In this document: one piece after another, positions 43,715 through 52,463 of the stretch
Layout: the number at the start of each line of letters is the position of its first letter
Numbering within the stretch: position 1 is the stretch's first letter
Assembly: GCF_905175375.1 (NCBI RefSeq)
Contig: NZ_CAJIMS010000001.1
Location: 3,162,001-3,226,000, forward strand
Direction: 5' to 3'
DNA length: 64,000 bases
DNA from: Chryseobacterium aquaeductus
GTDB lineage: Bacteria; Bacteroidota; Bacteroidia; Flavobacteriales; Weeksellaceae
Made by a program: the position numbers and the translations under genes
The notes under the pieces: model-generated
Databases searched by the model: none
Seen by the model: only the letters and a program-made list of their open reading frames with translations
Told to the model about the DNA's origin: nothing

Positions 43715-44209
43715 TTGATTTTGAAATGAATTGAAGAATTTGAGAGACTTAAATTTTTATTAAAAAGCTTCCTAAATATATTAAATGAAACTCGTCGTGC
43801 ATTACGAAAAATACACTTAAATTATTGATTTGTGTTTCTTTGCTAAATAAAATGCCATTGTTTGTCCTAAAAAAGAATTCTATTTTAAAAACTTAGTCTT
43901 TCTTAGCGATAAAAACGCAAGGATAAACAAGGAATTTTTTTTAAAATATTGAAATAAAGGTAAACAAAGCCGTTTGACTACGTCGAATCTTCGATTTCAC
44001 TTATTTTAGAAATACAAAAATTTAAAATGTACAAAGGATTAAATGAAGTAATATTAAATTTTCAGCATCAATCATCTGTGAAAATCTGTGTGATCTGCGG
44101 GATAGATAATTCCCATGGATCACACAGATTTTCACAGATCTTTTTATCGAAATAAAACCACTTTATTTGCTTTATCTTGTTTAATCTTTAAACCTTTTAA
44201 ATATTTTAT
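43715..44209. other. Intergenic region between gpmI and the SUI1 gene (about 500 bases)
   Basis: Longest gene-free stretch in the window. It holds the palindromic repeat at 44074-44139 and A+T-rich sequence with a stretch resembling decayed simple repeats (CTTAGCGATAAAAACGCAAG near 43904-43923). No open frame, tRNA or terminator other than the palindrome (followed by C and five T) was recognised. Confidence 0.6.
44074..44139. repeat. Perfect 22-base palindromic repeat (same family as 30023-30110)
   Basis: 44074-44095 (ATCTGTGAAAATCTGTGTGA plus TC) is the exact reverse complement of 44118-44139. The 22-base centre contains GGGA and TCCC that can extend the stem. A C and five T follow, so it could act as a terminator. 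Core shared with the repeat after the deacetylase gene. Confidence 0.85.
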
Positions 44210-44217
44210 TAATTTTG
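44210..44217 (+). promoter_or_regulatory. -7 box TAATTTTG immediately before the SUI1 gene
   Basis: Perfect TAnnTTTG four bases before the ATG at 44222. Transcription would begin at or after the start codon, implying a leaderless mRNA if the box is used. Confidence 0.45.
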
Positions 44218-44221
44218 CGCT

Positions 44222-44545
44222 ATGGATTTACGTGATCAACTCAAAAACCTTTTTCCTGAGCATGAAGAGCAGGATTTTCAGATGCCCGAAGAGCAGTTTA
44301 GACAAAAAGAACCTTTGGTTTGTAAGTTTGAAAAGAAAGGCAGAAACGGAAAACCCGTGACCATTGTTGAAGGTTGGGAAGGTAGTGAGGAAGATTTGAA
44401 AAAAATCTCAAAAAAAATAAAAACCACACTGGGAATCGGTGGTTCTGAAAAAGATGGCACAATCATTATACAAGGCGACAACCGTGATAAAATCATGAGT
44501 ATCCTGAAAGATATGGGTTTTAAAACCAAAAGAGTCGGCGGATAA
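44222..44545 (+). CDS. SUI1/eIF1-like translation initiation factor (YciH family)
   Basis: A 107-residue protein with an acidic N-terminal segment (PEHEEQDFQMPEEQF) and a SUI1 domain from about residue 33 to the end: KKGRNGKPVTIVEGWEG, LKKISKKIKTTLGIGGS and IIIQGDNRDKIMSILKDMGFK. Homologues check start-codon choice on the 30S subunit; the bacterial role is not well fixed. Its stop lies three bases from the convergent LRR gene's stop. Confidence 0.92.
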   Translation: MDLRDQLKNLFPEHEEQDFQMPEEQFRQKEPLVCKFEKKGRNGKPVTIVEGWEGSEEDLKKISKKIKTTLGIGGSEKDGTIIIQGDNRDKIMSILKDMGFKTKRVGG

Positions 44546-44548
44546 TTT

Positions 44549-45448
44549 TTAAAAATAAATCTGCGTCTGAGGCATTAATTTTTTTAATTTTTCAACCGTC
44601 GATTTTTCGATAGGATTTCCCGCCAGAATCAGAGTTTTAAGGTTTTTAAGATTTTTAAATTCTTCAGGAAGATCTTTCAGCTGATTGTTTGCCAAATTCA
44701 TACTGACCACGGCTCGCAATCCTTTTACTTTTGGTGAGATTTCTTTAAGATTGTTGTCGCTCACATTTAAAAACTCCAAATTTTTAGATTTAAATAAATA
44801 TTCAGGAAGCTGCATTATAAAATTTTGCTGAAGCTCGAGATATTTTATCTTTTCCGGAAATTTCACATCGGTAAGATCATTGATCTGGTTGGCAGAAAGA
44901 TTGAGAAACTTTAAATTTTTAATCTGATCTAAATCTTTCGAAATAAAACTGATCTGATTACTGCTGAGATTAATTTCTTCTAAACTTGGAATTTCCAACA
45001 ATGCTTCCGGAAAAACATTCAGATTATTGGCATCAAAATGCACGACTTTTAGTTTCTGTAACTGCGCAAGATTGGGATTTACCTTTGTAAGACTATTCAG
45101 ATTCATCGAAAAAGTAGTCAGTTTTTGCAGCTTTCCTATTTCGTCAGGAATAAATTTAATACTATTTGCATTTACATTTAAAATTTCGAGTTCCTTCAAA
45201 CTAAAGATTTCTTTATCCATTTTTTCCAATTTATTACCCATAATATTCAGAAAAAAAAGCGAATCCATCTTTACAAGATCAGCCGGAAGATTGAACATTC
45301 CTTTATCTCTGAAACTCATGCTGTACACAGTTTTCTCACTCTTCATAGCATCTTCGATATTGGTATATGTGGGATATTTTAGAGGATCAATTTGTGCATT
45401 TAAATGATAAACAGATAACAATGCAATCATCAGAATAATTTTTTTCAT
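44549..45448 (-). CDS. Exported leucine-rich-repeat protein
   Basis: A 299-residue protein: signal peptide MKKIILMIALLSVYHLNAQ, then about nine leucine-rich repeats of 21-23 residues from about residue 60 to the end, with the typical pattern of L-x2-L-x-L-x2-N (for example LEILNVNANSIKFIP, LEEINLSSNQISFIS, LKFLNLSANQIN). The start at 45448 is chosen for the leader; upstream codons are non-hydrophobic. The fold suggests protein binding, perhaps at the cell surface; partner unknown. Confidence 0.82.
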   Translation of the reverse strand: MKKIILMIALLSVYHLNAQIDPLKYPTYTNIEDAMKSEKTVYSMSFRDKGMFNLPADLVKMDSLFFLNIMGNKLEKMDKEIFSLKELEILNVNANSIKFIPDEIGKLQKLTTFSMNLNSLTKVNPNLAQLQKLKVVHFDANNLNVFPEALLEIPSLEEINLSSNQISFISKDLDQIKNLKFLNLSANQINDLTDVKFPEKIKYLELQQNFIMQLPEYLFKSKNLEFLNVSDNNLKEISPKVKGLRAVVSMNLANNQLKDLPEEFKNLKNLKTLILAGNPIEKSTVEKLKKLMPQTQIYF

Positions 45449-45537
45449 ATCTAAATTTTTATCTTTTATAAATGTTGATGTGTGGGAATTATTGGTTTTA
45501 TGAAAATCTTTTAACATTATCTCATAAAAATAAAAAA

Positions 45538-45564
45538 GCCACCGACAAAGAAACTGTCGGCAGC
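45538..45564 (-). terminator. Terminator after the PhoX-like phosphatase gene
   Basis: Stem GCCACCGACA with TGTCGGCAGC (45538-45547 with 45555-45564, two G-U pairs) and six T on the minus strand. Confidence 0.7.
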
Positions 45565-45584
45565 CAAGAAAGAATAATTAGTAA

Positions 45585-47735
45585 TTATTTTTTAAGAATT
45601 TTCACGGTTTTTTGGAATCCTTCAGCTTCGATGTTTAGCATCAATACTCTTGAAACCTGAAGTTGAGATGTAAAATCTAAATCTAAAGTGGTACTGCTGC
45701 CAGTAAATTTCTTGCTGTAAACAATTTTACCATCCATAGTGTATGCTGTCACTTCAAGATTTTTCAAAGCTTTGGGAGAGTTGATTTTTACCAATCCCGA
45801 TGTAGGATTAGGAGAAACGGTAACTTCTGTTTCTTTTACAGTTTCTGTAGTTCCCAAAACTGCTCCTGTACCCAAAAACTGCTGTAGAGCTACTACCATT
45901 GTTGCAGATTTTCCTTTGTAATCAATCACATTTCCTGTTGCATCAATATCTGTATCGATGGTTGAATTTGGATGCTGAATTGAGAAGAAACCAAATTTGT
46001 GATCTGGTGTGAATGTAAGACCAGTAGGCTCAGATCCCGCAGGCATAGAAGCGAATAATCTTACTTTAGGATTTGCAGCAGTATGATCTGGTGAAATTAC
46101 CCAAATGTAATTTTTTCCACCATCCTGAAGTACCCAAAGATTTCCTAGTTCGTCAAATGTAAGGTTATCGTTACCATCTCCCCAAGTCTCAGTTTTTATA
46201 CCTTGAGCTGTATTGAAAGAATATTGCGTTGTAGCACCACCAGCGAAAACTTCTACCTGTGAAGCCGTCATGCCATTATCCTGCAAACGGTATACTTTAT
46301 TTAGACCTTTTGCTACGAAGTATATTTTGCCGTCTAGCGGACTGATTTCTACATCTTCAACACCGTTGAAAGCAGTACCACCTAAAGAAAGTGCGAGTGC
46401 CTGAGTATTATTTTGATCTGCCTGTACTTTATTAGGAACCTGAACCCAAGTTGCTGTTGTGCCTGTAGGATTTCCGCTAGACAAAGGCTGATCAAGATGT
46501 AAAACATAAAGATTACCAGACGTAAGATTATTCGGAGTATCCATCACATATTTGTAAACCAGATTTGTACCGCCATCTTCACCATAATAAGCGATTGTTC
46601 CTGCATTGTTTACCACTACATTTTCATGATTCATGATTCCCATCTGCCAAAGCTTATCTTTTGTTCCGCCAGGATTATGCGAGATCACCTGTGCAGTTGC
46701 AGGATCGATTTCTACCAACCATCCGTAATCTTTGTAACCATCCGCATTGGTATCATTTGCTGTTACAGATTCTTCTGCTGTTACGATAGTTCTCCAAGGT
46801 GTAACACCGCCAGAACAGTTTCTGATGGTCTGAACCAAACTCGGTGCAGAGAAACTTACACCTCTAGATTTAGTTAAAGCCCAAAGTTTTGTTGTTGCAT
46901 TATAATTAATCTCTGCCATTGTAACTCCACCAGGATTGGTTTCGTGATTTACAGACAGATATCCGTTTGTACTGCTTGCCGTTTTTGGTACATAGCCTGT
47001 AAAATCGTTAAGACCTCCTACAAATCCACCACCTTCTGTATATGCATCACCTTCTTTCAAAATCATCTGAAATCTATGCTCTGCCGGAATGATCAGTTTT
47101 GAAGTTTGTGAAGTAGGAACAATAGATGTGAAACAGCTTATGTGTGTACCTGTACAAGTAATAGGTGCAGGAGGAACTACTGGTACAACAGTTTTAAGAT
47201 ACGCATCGATCGTTAAATCTGAACTGCTTGCGCTTCTGTTATGTAATTCGATTGAAATTCTGTTATTGCCTTGTACAAACTTGTTTTTAAGAATTGAAAA
47301 AACATTGAAAGTTGTTTCGGCAGAACCATCAATAATGTCTACAGAAAACGTACTGTGAGAAACAGCACCTGCAGGCATATTGTTTCTTATCACTTCCTGC
47401 CCATTCAGATATACAATAATTCCGTCATCTCTTCTAACACCAAATTCCATCGTGTCGGTAAGATCAGCTAAGTTTACCGTAAAATCTTTTGTAAGATAAG
47501 CTGTATCTACACCAGAAACGAAAGATGTTGTTACAGGATCACCATAACCCAAAGGTCCATTTCCGGATGGCCACGCCGATGTATCGTAGTTGGCATCTTT
47601 CCACGTACTAACAAGAGCTACGTCATTGTCATTGTATTTCCAAGACGAACCTTGACCAAAAATCGTTGTTTGTGCTTGAAATGCAGTGCTCATCATAAAT
47701 GCGAGAGCTGCAATTGAGAATAGTTTTGTTTTCAC
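45585..47735 (-). CDS. PhoX-like (DUF839) secreted phosphatase with type IX secretion sorting tail
   Basis: A 716-residue exported protein. Signal peptide ends at FQAQ; residues ~25-190 form an extra beta-domain (GYLNGQEVIR-like strands); residues ~195-610 are the PhoX beta-propeller, seen in GYLSVNHETNPGG (metal Glu), GVTPWRTIVTAEES, GWLVEIDP, MGIMNHENVVV and GLTFTPDHKFGFFSIQHP. The last ~75 residues (PNPTSGLVKINSP to the Lys-Lys end) are a type A C-terminal sorting domain for export and surface attachment. PhoX enzymes are Ca2+/Fe3+-dependent phosphomonoesterases. It lies 164 bases after a di-haem peroxidase gene on the same strand. Confidence 0.87.
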   Translation of the reverse strand: MKTKLFSIAALAFMMSTAFQAQTTIFGQGSSWKYNDNDVALVSTWKDANYDTSAWPSGNGPLGYGDPVTTSFVSGVDTAYLTKDFTVNLADLTDTMEFGVRRDDGIIVYLNGQEVIRNNMPAGAVSHSTFSVDIIDGSAETTFNVFSILKNKFVQGNNRISIELHNRSASSSDLTIDAYLKTVVPVVPPAPITCTGTHISCFTSIVPTSQTSKLIIPAEHRFQMILKEGDAYTEGGGFVGGLNDFTGYVPKTASSTNGYLSVNHETNPGGVTMAEINYNATTKLWALTKSRGVSFSAPSLVQTIRNCSGGVTPWRTIVTAEESVTANDTNADGYKDYGWLVEIDPATAQVISHNPGGTKDKLWQMGIMNHENVVVNNAGTIAYYGEDGGTNLVYKYVMDTPNNLTSGNLYVLHLDQPLSSGNPTGTTATWVQVPNKVQADQNNTQALALSLGGTAFNGVEDVEISPLDGKIYFVAKGLNKVYRLQDNGMTASQVEVFAGGATTQYSFNTAQGIKTETWGDGNDNLTFDELGNLWVLQDGGKNYIWVISPDHTAANPKVRLFASMPAGSEPTGLTFTPDHKFGFFSIQHPNSTIDTDIDATGNVIDYKGKSATMVVALQQFLGTGAVLGTTETVKETEVTVSPNPTSGLVKINSPKALKNLEVTAYTMDGKIVYSKKFTGSSTTLDLDFTSQLQVSRVLMLNIEAEGFQKTVKILKK

Positions 47736-47760
47736 TTTTAATACTTTTATTTTTACACTG

Positions 47761-47768
47761 CAAAACTA
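47761..47768 (-). promoter_or_regulatory. -7 box TAGTTTTG before the PhoX-like gene
   Basis: Minus-strand TAnnTTTG, 26 bases upstream of the ATG. It suggests that the gene has its own promoter and is not only read through from the peroxidase gene. No Pho-box repeat was recognised. Confidence 0.45.
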
Positions 47769-47899
47769 TATGATTACTGTGAGCCCTCTGTTAATATGGT
47801 TTTAATTAAACCTACCAGAATATTAATAAATCTCTAACCTAATGTTACGTGGATTAATTCTATGTTAAATCACATTTGAAGAAAGTGATTTTTTTAGAT

Positions 47900-49747
47900 T
47901 TATTTATTTTTCGTTTTGCTGATGTCTGTCAAAGAATTAAGAAATGCAATAATTTGCTTAATCTCTGAGTCACTCAAGTTCAATTGATCAGCAGGCAGCG
48001 TTTGATTATTGATTTTTAAACCTAAACCTTCTGCTCCACCTTCATTATAAAAATTCAGAGCCTCTTCCAAAGTATTGAAAGCTCCATTATGAAAGTATGG
48101 TTTCGTGAGAGCAATATTTCTTACCGTCATGGTTTTAAAAGAATTTTCGTAAATCCAGGAGTTTTCTTTTTTTACATTGCTTTTTATTCTTCCTTGGTCA
48201 GAATCTATTTCTAATGGTAAGTTTTTGATTGGTTTTTTTGTGACACCTAAAACTTCAGATTCATTTTCATTAAAAAACGGTGGAACTAATCCTGAAAAGT
48301 GAGGTGCAAAATGACACGTTGCACAATTGGCTTTTCCCATGAAGAGGTTAAAACCTTTTTTGGCATCTTCAGAAATTTCTTTTTCGTTTCGCATAAATTG
48401 ATCAAAGTCACTATCGAAAGAATACAATGATGCAACGTAAGAACTCAATGCTTTAGAAAAATTTTGCTTATCAATACCACCTTTTTTAAATGCTTTACGG
48501 AAAGCACTTTTGTATTCAGGTTTTGTTTTCATTTTTTTGATGATGCTTTCGTAGCTTGTATTAAACTCATCATTGTTGTAAATCACATGTTCGGCTTGCT
48601 GTTCCAGATAGAAAGCTCGCATATCATAGAAAAATCTTTTGGCGAAAACAGCATTGTAGAGCGATGGTGAATTTCTGAGAACCGTTTTGCCTTCTACATT
48701 ACTTAAAGATTTTGTTTTAAGATCCGTAAAAGCATTTTCCGGAAGATGGCAAGAGGCACAACTCATTTTTCCGTTGTCGCTGAGATTTTGGTCATAAAAA
48801 ATCTGTTTTCCCAACGCTTTCAAATCGTCGTTATCTTCAGACTCTTTTAAAATTGTATAAAAATAAGGATCTAAAAAATCGCTGTCGAAAAAATTTTTGT
48901 TGGCGACGTTCCAACCAGAAAATTCTTTTAAGTCGTCTGTATTTCCGTCCCAATATCCTAGTTCTTTGTATAAAGGCTGAATATATTTCTTATAAAATAC
49001 GATTCGGTCTAAAGTTTCAAAATCATTGTTTTTTGACAAATAGCTGATGCTTTCATCAATGATATTGTTTGCCTTTTGTGTATTATAATTTTTAAAATAC
49101 AGATCATCATTGATGTAATTTTTCATTCCCTTCAATGCGAAAGTGGCTTCTTCCGAAATATTCAGCGAACCTGGAGTGTCAAAACCCGTTAATCCTAAAG
49201 TGTAAATTCTGATCAATTCAATTCTTAAAGGCAATGTTTTGTTATTTCCTTTACTCAAGCCATTTTTAAGTGAGCTCAAATAGAAATTATTGTAATTATT
49301 GTACAGAAAATCTGTGATTTCGATGATTTTATCTTTCTGTTCTGAGATTTCTTCTGAAAAAATCAATTCATCCAAGACTTGCAAACCTTCTGGCGGAAGT
49401 GTGTAGGCTGAAGTTCCGGCAGCTTCAATTCTGAACAACGGAGCAGCATTGAGATGTGTTTTAGAAAATTCGGGATAATGATAGGCAACGAAAAATTCTA
49501 TTTCTTTGTAAGAATTTCTGGCATTTCTTAACGAGTTCTGAAGCTGTTCTGCACTTATTTTATCATCTTTAAATTGATAAACATCTGTTTTTAAAACTTC
49601 AAGATTATTTTTGAAATTCAACAAACCTTTTGCAACAAAACTGTTCTCAGTTTCAGAACCTTTATCAACCGGATTGAATGACATGGAGGCAACCCCGGTG
49701 AATAATATAAAAATAATTAAAGGAAAGAATCTCGTAAAATTTTTCAT
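47900..49747 (-). CDS. Di-haem cytochrome c peroxidase-family protein with a long N-terminal extra domain
   Basis: A 615-residue exported protein from the ATG at 49747 (MKNFTRFFPLIIFILF leader). The C-terminal ~320 residues have the two haem sites CASCHLP and CATCHFAP, and the usual peroxidase/MauG blocks MSCASCH, LRNSPSLYN, FFYDMRA and PYFHNGAFNTLEEAL. The N-terminal ~290 residues have no haem motif; the RNSYKEIEFFVAYHYPE and TLPPEGLQVLDELIF segments resemble imelysin-like iron-binding proteins, but this is only suggestive. Function may be peroxide reduction or iron/electron handling. Followed by the PhoX-like gene. Confidence 0.86.
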   Translation of the reverse strand: MKNFTRFFPLIIFILFTGVASMSFNPVDKGSETENSFVAKGLLNFKNNLEVLKTDVYQFKDDKISAEQLQNSLRNARNSYKEIEFFVAYHYPEFSKTHLNAAPLFRIEAAGTSAYTLPPEGLQVLDELIFSEEISEQKDKIIEITDFLYNNYNNFYLSSLKNGLSKGNNKTLPLRIELIRIYTLGLTGFDTPGSLNISEEATFALKGMKNYINDDLYFKNYNTQKANNIIDESISYLSKNNDFETLDRIVFYKKYIQPLYKELGYWDGNTDDLKEFSGWNVANKNFFDSDFLDPYFYTILKESEDNDDLKALGKQIFYDQNLSDNGKMSCASCHLPENAFTDLKTKSLSNVEGKTVLRNSPSLYNAVFAKRFFYDMRAFYLEQQAEHVIYNNDEFNTSYESIIKKMKTKPEYKSAFRKAFKKGGIDKQNFSKALSSYVASLYSFDSDFDQFMRNEKEISEDAKKGFNLFMGKANCATCHFAPHFSGLVPPFFNENESEVLGVTKKPIKNLPLEIDSDQGRIKSNVKKENSWIYENSFKTMTVRNIALTKPYFHNGAFNTLEEALNFYNEGGAEGLGLKINNQTLPADQLNLSDSEIKQIIAFLNSLTDISKTKNK

Positions 49748-49887
49748 CCACAAAACTATCATCCCTACGTTACCGCAGTTTTAACGAAAAATTAAATAAT
49801 GTTTACATTTCGCGTCATTTAATTTCATTAATTTTAAATCCCTTAAAAAAGATTATAAATTATCAATCAAGTTATATAAAAATTTTT

Positions 49888-50739
49888 ATGTTAAATAAAC
49901 TTACAGCTTCAGAGCTTATCCTGAATGAAGACGGAAGCGTGTATCATTTAAATCTTCTACCCCAAGATATTGCAGAGAAAATTATTCTGGTGGGAGATCC
50001 CGATCGTGTACCGAAGGTTTCAAAATATTTTGACAAAGTAGAAATCAAAAAAAATAAAAGAGAATTTTACACGCATACAGGAACCTTGCGTGGCGAAAGA
50101 ATTTCTGTGATGTCAACCGGAATTGGAACAGAAAACATCGATATCGTGATGAATGAGCTTGATGCTTTGGTGAATATTGACCTTCAGAAAAAAGAATTTA
50201 AATCTGAAAAAAAATCGCTGGAACTTTTCAGAATGGGAACTTGTGGAAGCGTGAATCCTGAAGTGCAAATTGATAATATGCTCGTTACGCAAAATGTAGT
50301 GGGTCTTGACGGTTTAATGAATTTTTATCAGGATTACAGTTTTGAAAATGAATTTTCAAAAAATTTCTTAGAGAAATTCCCTTACGAAAAAATAAAACCG
50401 ATGCTTTACTTCTCTGAATGGTCGGAAGAACTGGGCGAAGTTTTTAAGGATGCAAAATATCATGGCAACACGGCAACTTTTCCTGGATTTTACGCGCCGC
50501 AGGGAAGAGAACTTCGTTTGAAGGCACTTGATGATCAATTTCTTGAAACATTGAACGATCTGGGAATCACCAATTTCGAAATGGAAACTTCAGCAATTTA
50601 TGCATTCTCTAAACTTCTGGGTCATAGAGCCATTACCGTTAACAACGTAATTGCCAACAGAAGGCGTGGAGAATTTTCTAAAAACCATCACCAATCTGAA
50701 AAGAATTTGATTGAGTGGGTTTTGGAAAGAGTGATTTAA
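49888..50739 (+). CDS. Nucleoside phosphorylase (uridine phosphorylase-like)
   Basis: A 283-residue NP-I family phosphorylase. The phosphate loop ILVGDPDRVP, the RMGTCGSVNPE turn, and the C-terminal NFEMETSAIYAFSKLLGH with the ribose-binding Met-Glu are visible; GTGIGTENID-type start-of-core (here MSTGIGTENIDIV) precedes. This pattern suits uridine phosphorylase or a close relative. Acts in nucleoside salvage, splitting nucleosides with phosphate. Divergent from the peroxidase gene and closed by a hairpin. Confidence 0.9.
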   Translation: MLNKLTASELILNEDGSVYHLNLLPQDIAEKIILVGDPDRVPKVSKYFDKVEIKKNKREFYTHTGTLRGERISVMSTGIGTENIDIVMNELDALVNIDLQKKEFKSEKKSLELFRMGTCGSVNPEVQIDNMLVTQNVVGLDGLMNFYQDYSFENEFSKNFLEKFPYEKIKPMLYFSEWSEELGEVFKDAKYHGNTATFPGFYAPQGRELRLKALDDQFLETLNDLGITNFEMETSAIYAFSKLLGHRAITVNNVIANRRRGEFSKNHHQSEKNLIEWVLERVI

Positions 50740-50746
50740 CAATAAT

Positions 50747-50779
50747 AGAAAAGGATTTCAATGTTCGAAATCCTTTTCT
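50747..50779. terminator. Hairpin between nucleoside phosphorylase and a secreted-protein gene
   Basis: Perfect 13-base stem (50747-50759 with 50767-50779, AGAAAAGGATTTC), A/T-rich on both sides but no long T run; probably a bidirectional terminator. Confidence 0.7.
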
Positions 50780-50787
50780 ATTACAAT

Positions 50788-51645
50788 TTAATTTTGAAAG
50801 TTTTTTTCGTACTCTTTTACGATGCCGATATAGAATTGTGCTTCATAAAAAAATAATTTCTCACCCACATAATTTAGCCTTTCTTCCTTGCTCAGATCTA
50901 ATTCACGTGATTTTTTCTTTACTTCTTTTCTGTAACTTATCGCATCTTCCTTCATTTTCTTTGCAAATTCTTTATCATCCATTTTTTCACGAAAAGCTTC
51001 AAGGTATTTGGTAAACTCAGGACAGTCTTTTCCTGCAGCTTTGAAAGCATTCACGAAATTATCATAACTTCTTTCCATATTAAAAAGTTTAATATCTAAA
51101 GGTGTTACTGCAAAATTTTCAGCATTATTTTTCAGATAAAATGTGGAATAAGCATACTCGCAGTTGATGAAATTATTATTTCTATTCGACGGAGCTCGTG
51201 ACACATCCTGACAAATAAAATTTGCTTCACCATAAATACTGATTTTCCCATCATAAACTTGCGGCATATAAAGTACCTGTTTTGTGTCTTTTAATTGATT
51301 ATTCCTATCAAACTGTTTTATTGCTAAACGTTCATACGCTGCTATTTCGTCATGATTCTTATTAAGAAACTTTAGCATCACAATATCTTTTGAATTTATT
51401 TTTTCGGTGGTTCCGTTTTCAGATGTTTTATATTCTATTTTAACATTTGTGTTTTGGCTGCCACCGAAAACCTCTTTAAAATTGCTCAATCTTGGAAGTG
51501 TAATTCTCTTAAAAAGAACAGTCATTTTACTTCCATTACTTTTTGTGATTTCAACAGGAGTATATTCATCCTTATTTTTCTCGGTCTTTTGTGAATAGGC
51601 AAACGCTGTGAAAAACACTAAAGCTACAATGAGGTATTTTTTCAT
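50788..51645 (-). CDS. Exported protein of unknown function
   Basis: I do not recognise this 285-residue protein. It has a clear signal peptide (MKKYLIVALVFFTAFAYSQ), then a beta-rich stretch to about residue 190, with a Cys pair (ICQDVS and INCEYAY) that could form a disulfide, and a C-terminal ~80 residues that are helical and highly charged (EFAKKMKEDAISYRKEVKKK and on). No membrane segment beyond the leader. A similar architecture is common among Bacteroidota envelope proteins. Confidence 0.7.
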   Translation of the reverse strand: MKKYLIVALVFFTAFAYSQKTEKNKDEYTPVEITKSNGSKMTVLFKRITLPRLSNFKEVFGGSQNTNVKIEYKTSENGTTEKINSKDIVMLKFLNKNHDEIAAYERLAIKQFDRNNQLKDTKQVLYMPQVYDGKISIYGEANFICQDVSRAPSNRNNNFINCEYAYSTFYLKNNAENFAVTPLDIKLFNMERSYDNFVNAFKAAGKDCPEFTKYLEAFREKMDDKEFAKKMKEDAISYRKEVKKKSRELDLSKEERLNYVGEKLFFYEAQFYIGIVKEYEKNFQN

Positions 51646-52043
51646 AAATATTATTTTTTTCTTATTTTTTTATTTATTACACGAACATATAAAATTTATA
51701 TTATTTAATTATCAATATAATACTTTTTTAAACATTGTTTTGAAAGTAGAATCTAATAGGTTAATTCTAGAAATAACTCTAATATCGTTTTCTAATAGTG
51801 TCTGTAGACTGAATTTAAATATATTTTATTTGATCATTTGGAGTGCTTCATAACACAATCATTTTATATTTTGAAAATAAACTTTATTTCGTCGAATGAG
51901 ATAATTTTGACTGACATATTTTTATTAAATCTTTTATTAAGATCGTACGATCAAATTTTATGAAAAATTTAACAATAACTTTTTTTCTTTAGGAATAGTT
52001 CTTGTTTATTCTAAAACATATAACACTTAAATACTATATTATT
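51646..52043. other. A+T-rich intergenic region with a 12-base palindrome
   Basis: No gene seen in these ~400 bases. Only notable structure is the perfect palindrome GATCGTACGATC at 51941-51952, about 90 bases upstream of the following gene, which could be an operator. No terminator hairpin or TAnnTTTG box was confidently found. Confidence 0.5.
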
Positions 52044-52343
52044 ATGGACAATCAAGATTATAACAAAGCAGAAAGAGCAGTTGACAACACTGAAGAATCT
52101 TTAAGAAACACAGCAAGTGATGCTAAATGGAAAGTGAGCGATTTAGCAGATAAAGCAAGAGATTATATTAAAGAAAAGCGTGATAATGACCAGGAAGCTA
52201 CACAGGAAGATTGGCTAGATAGAGTGAAAGCAAATGCTTCTGATACTTGGGAAGATATCAAGGACGGAGCAAGCGATGCTTGGGAAAAAACCAAAGATGC
52301 TGCCGAAGATGTGAAAGCAGAATGGAATAAGAAAACCAACTAA
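52044..52343 (+). CDS. Small LEA-like/stress-associated charged helical protein
   Basis: A 99-residue protein, started at the ATG at 52044; the longer frame adds non-matching hydrophobic codons. It is rich in Asp, Lys, Ala and Trp with no Cys and no signal or membrane segment. Repeated 11-residue-like units (ASDTWEDIKDG, ASDAWEKTKDA, AEDVKAEWNKK) predict amphipathic helices, like late-embryogenesis-abundant or CsbD-type hydrophilins that protect proteins during desiccation or osmotic stress. That role is inferred from composition only. Own strong terminator. Confidence 0.75.
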   Translation: MDNQDYNKAERAVDNTEESLRNTASDAKWKVSDLADKARDYIKEKRDNDQEATQEDWLDRVKANASDTWEDIKDGASDAWEKTKDAAEDVKAEWNKKTN

Positions 52344-52372
52344 AAAATTCAGTCTTTTAAATATATTCAAAG

Positions 52373-52409
52373 AAAATGGAACCTTTTTGCAAAGGCTCCA
52401 TTTTTTTTT
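52373..52409 (+). terminator. Terminator after the LEA-like gene
   Basis: Fourteen-base stem with one mismatch (52373-52386 with 52391-52404, AAAATGGAACC) and nine T. Confidence 0.9.
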
Positions 52410-52432
52410 ATGCGCTAAAGGTAAATTATTGC

Positions 52433-52440
52433 TACATTTG
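52433..52440 (+). promoter_or_regulatory. -7 box TACATTTG of fabI
   Basis: Perfect TAnnTTTG, 23 bases before the ATG at 52464. Confidence 0.55.
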
Positions 52441-52463
52441 TAAATATTAAACATTAAAAAATT

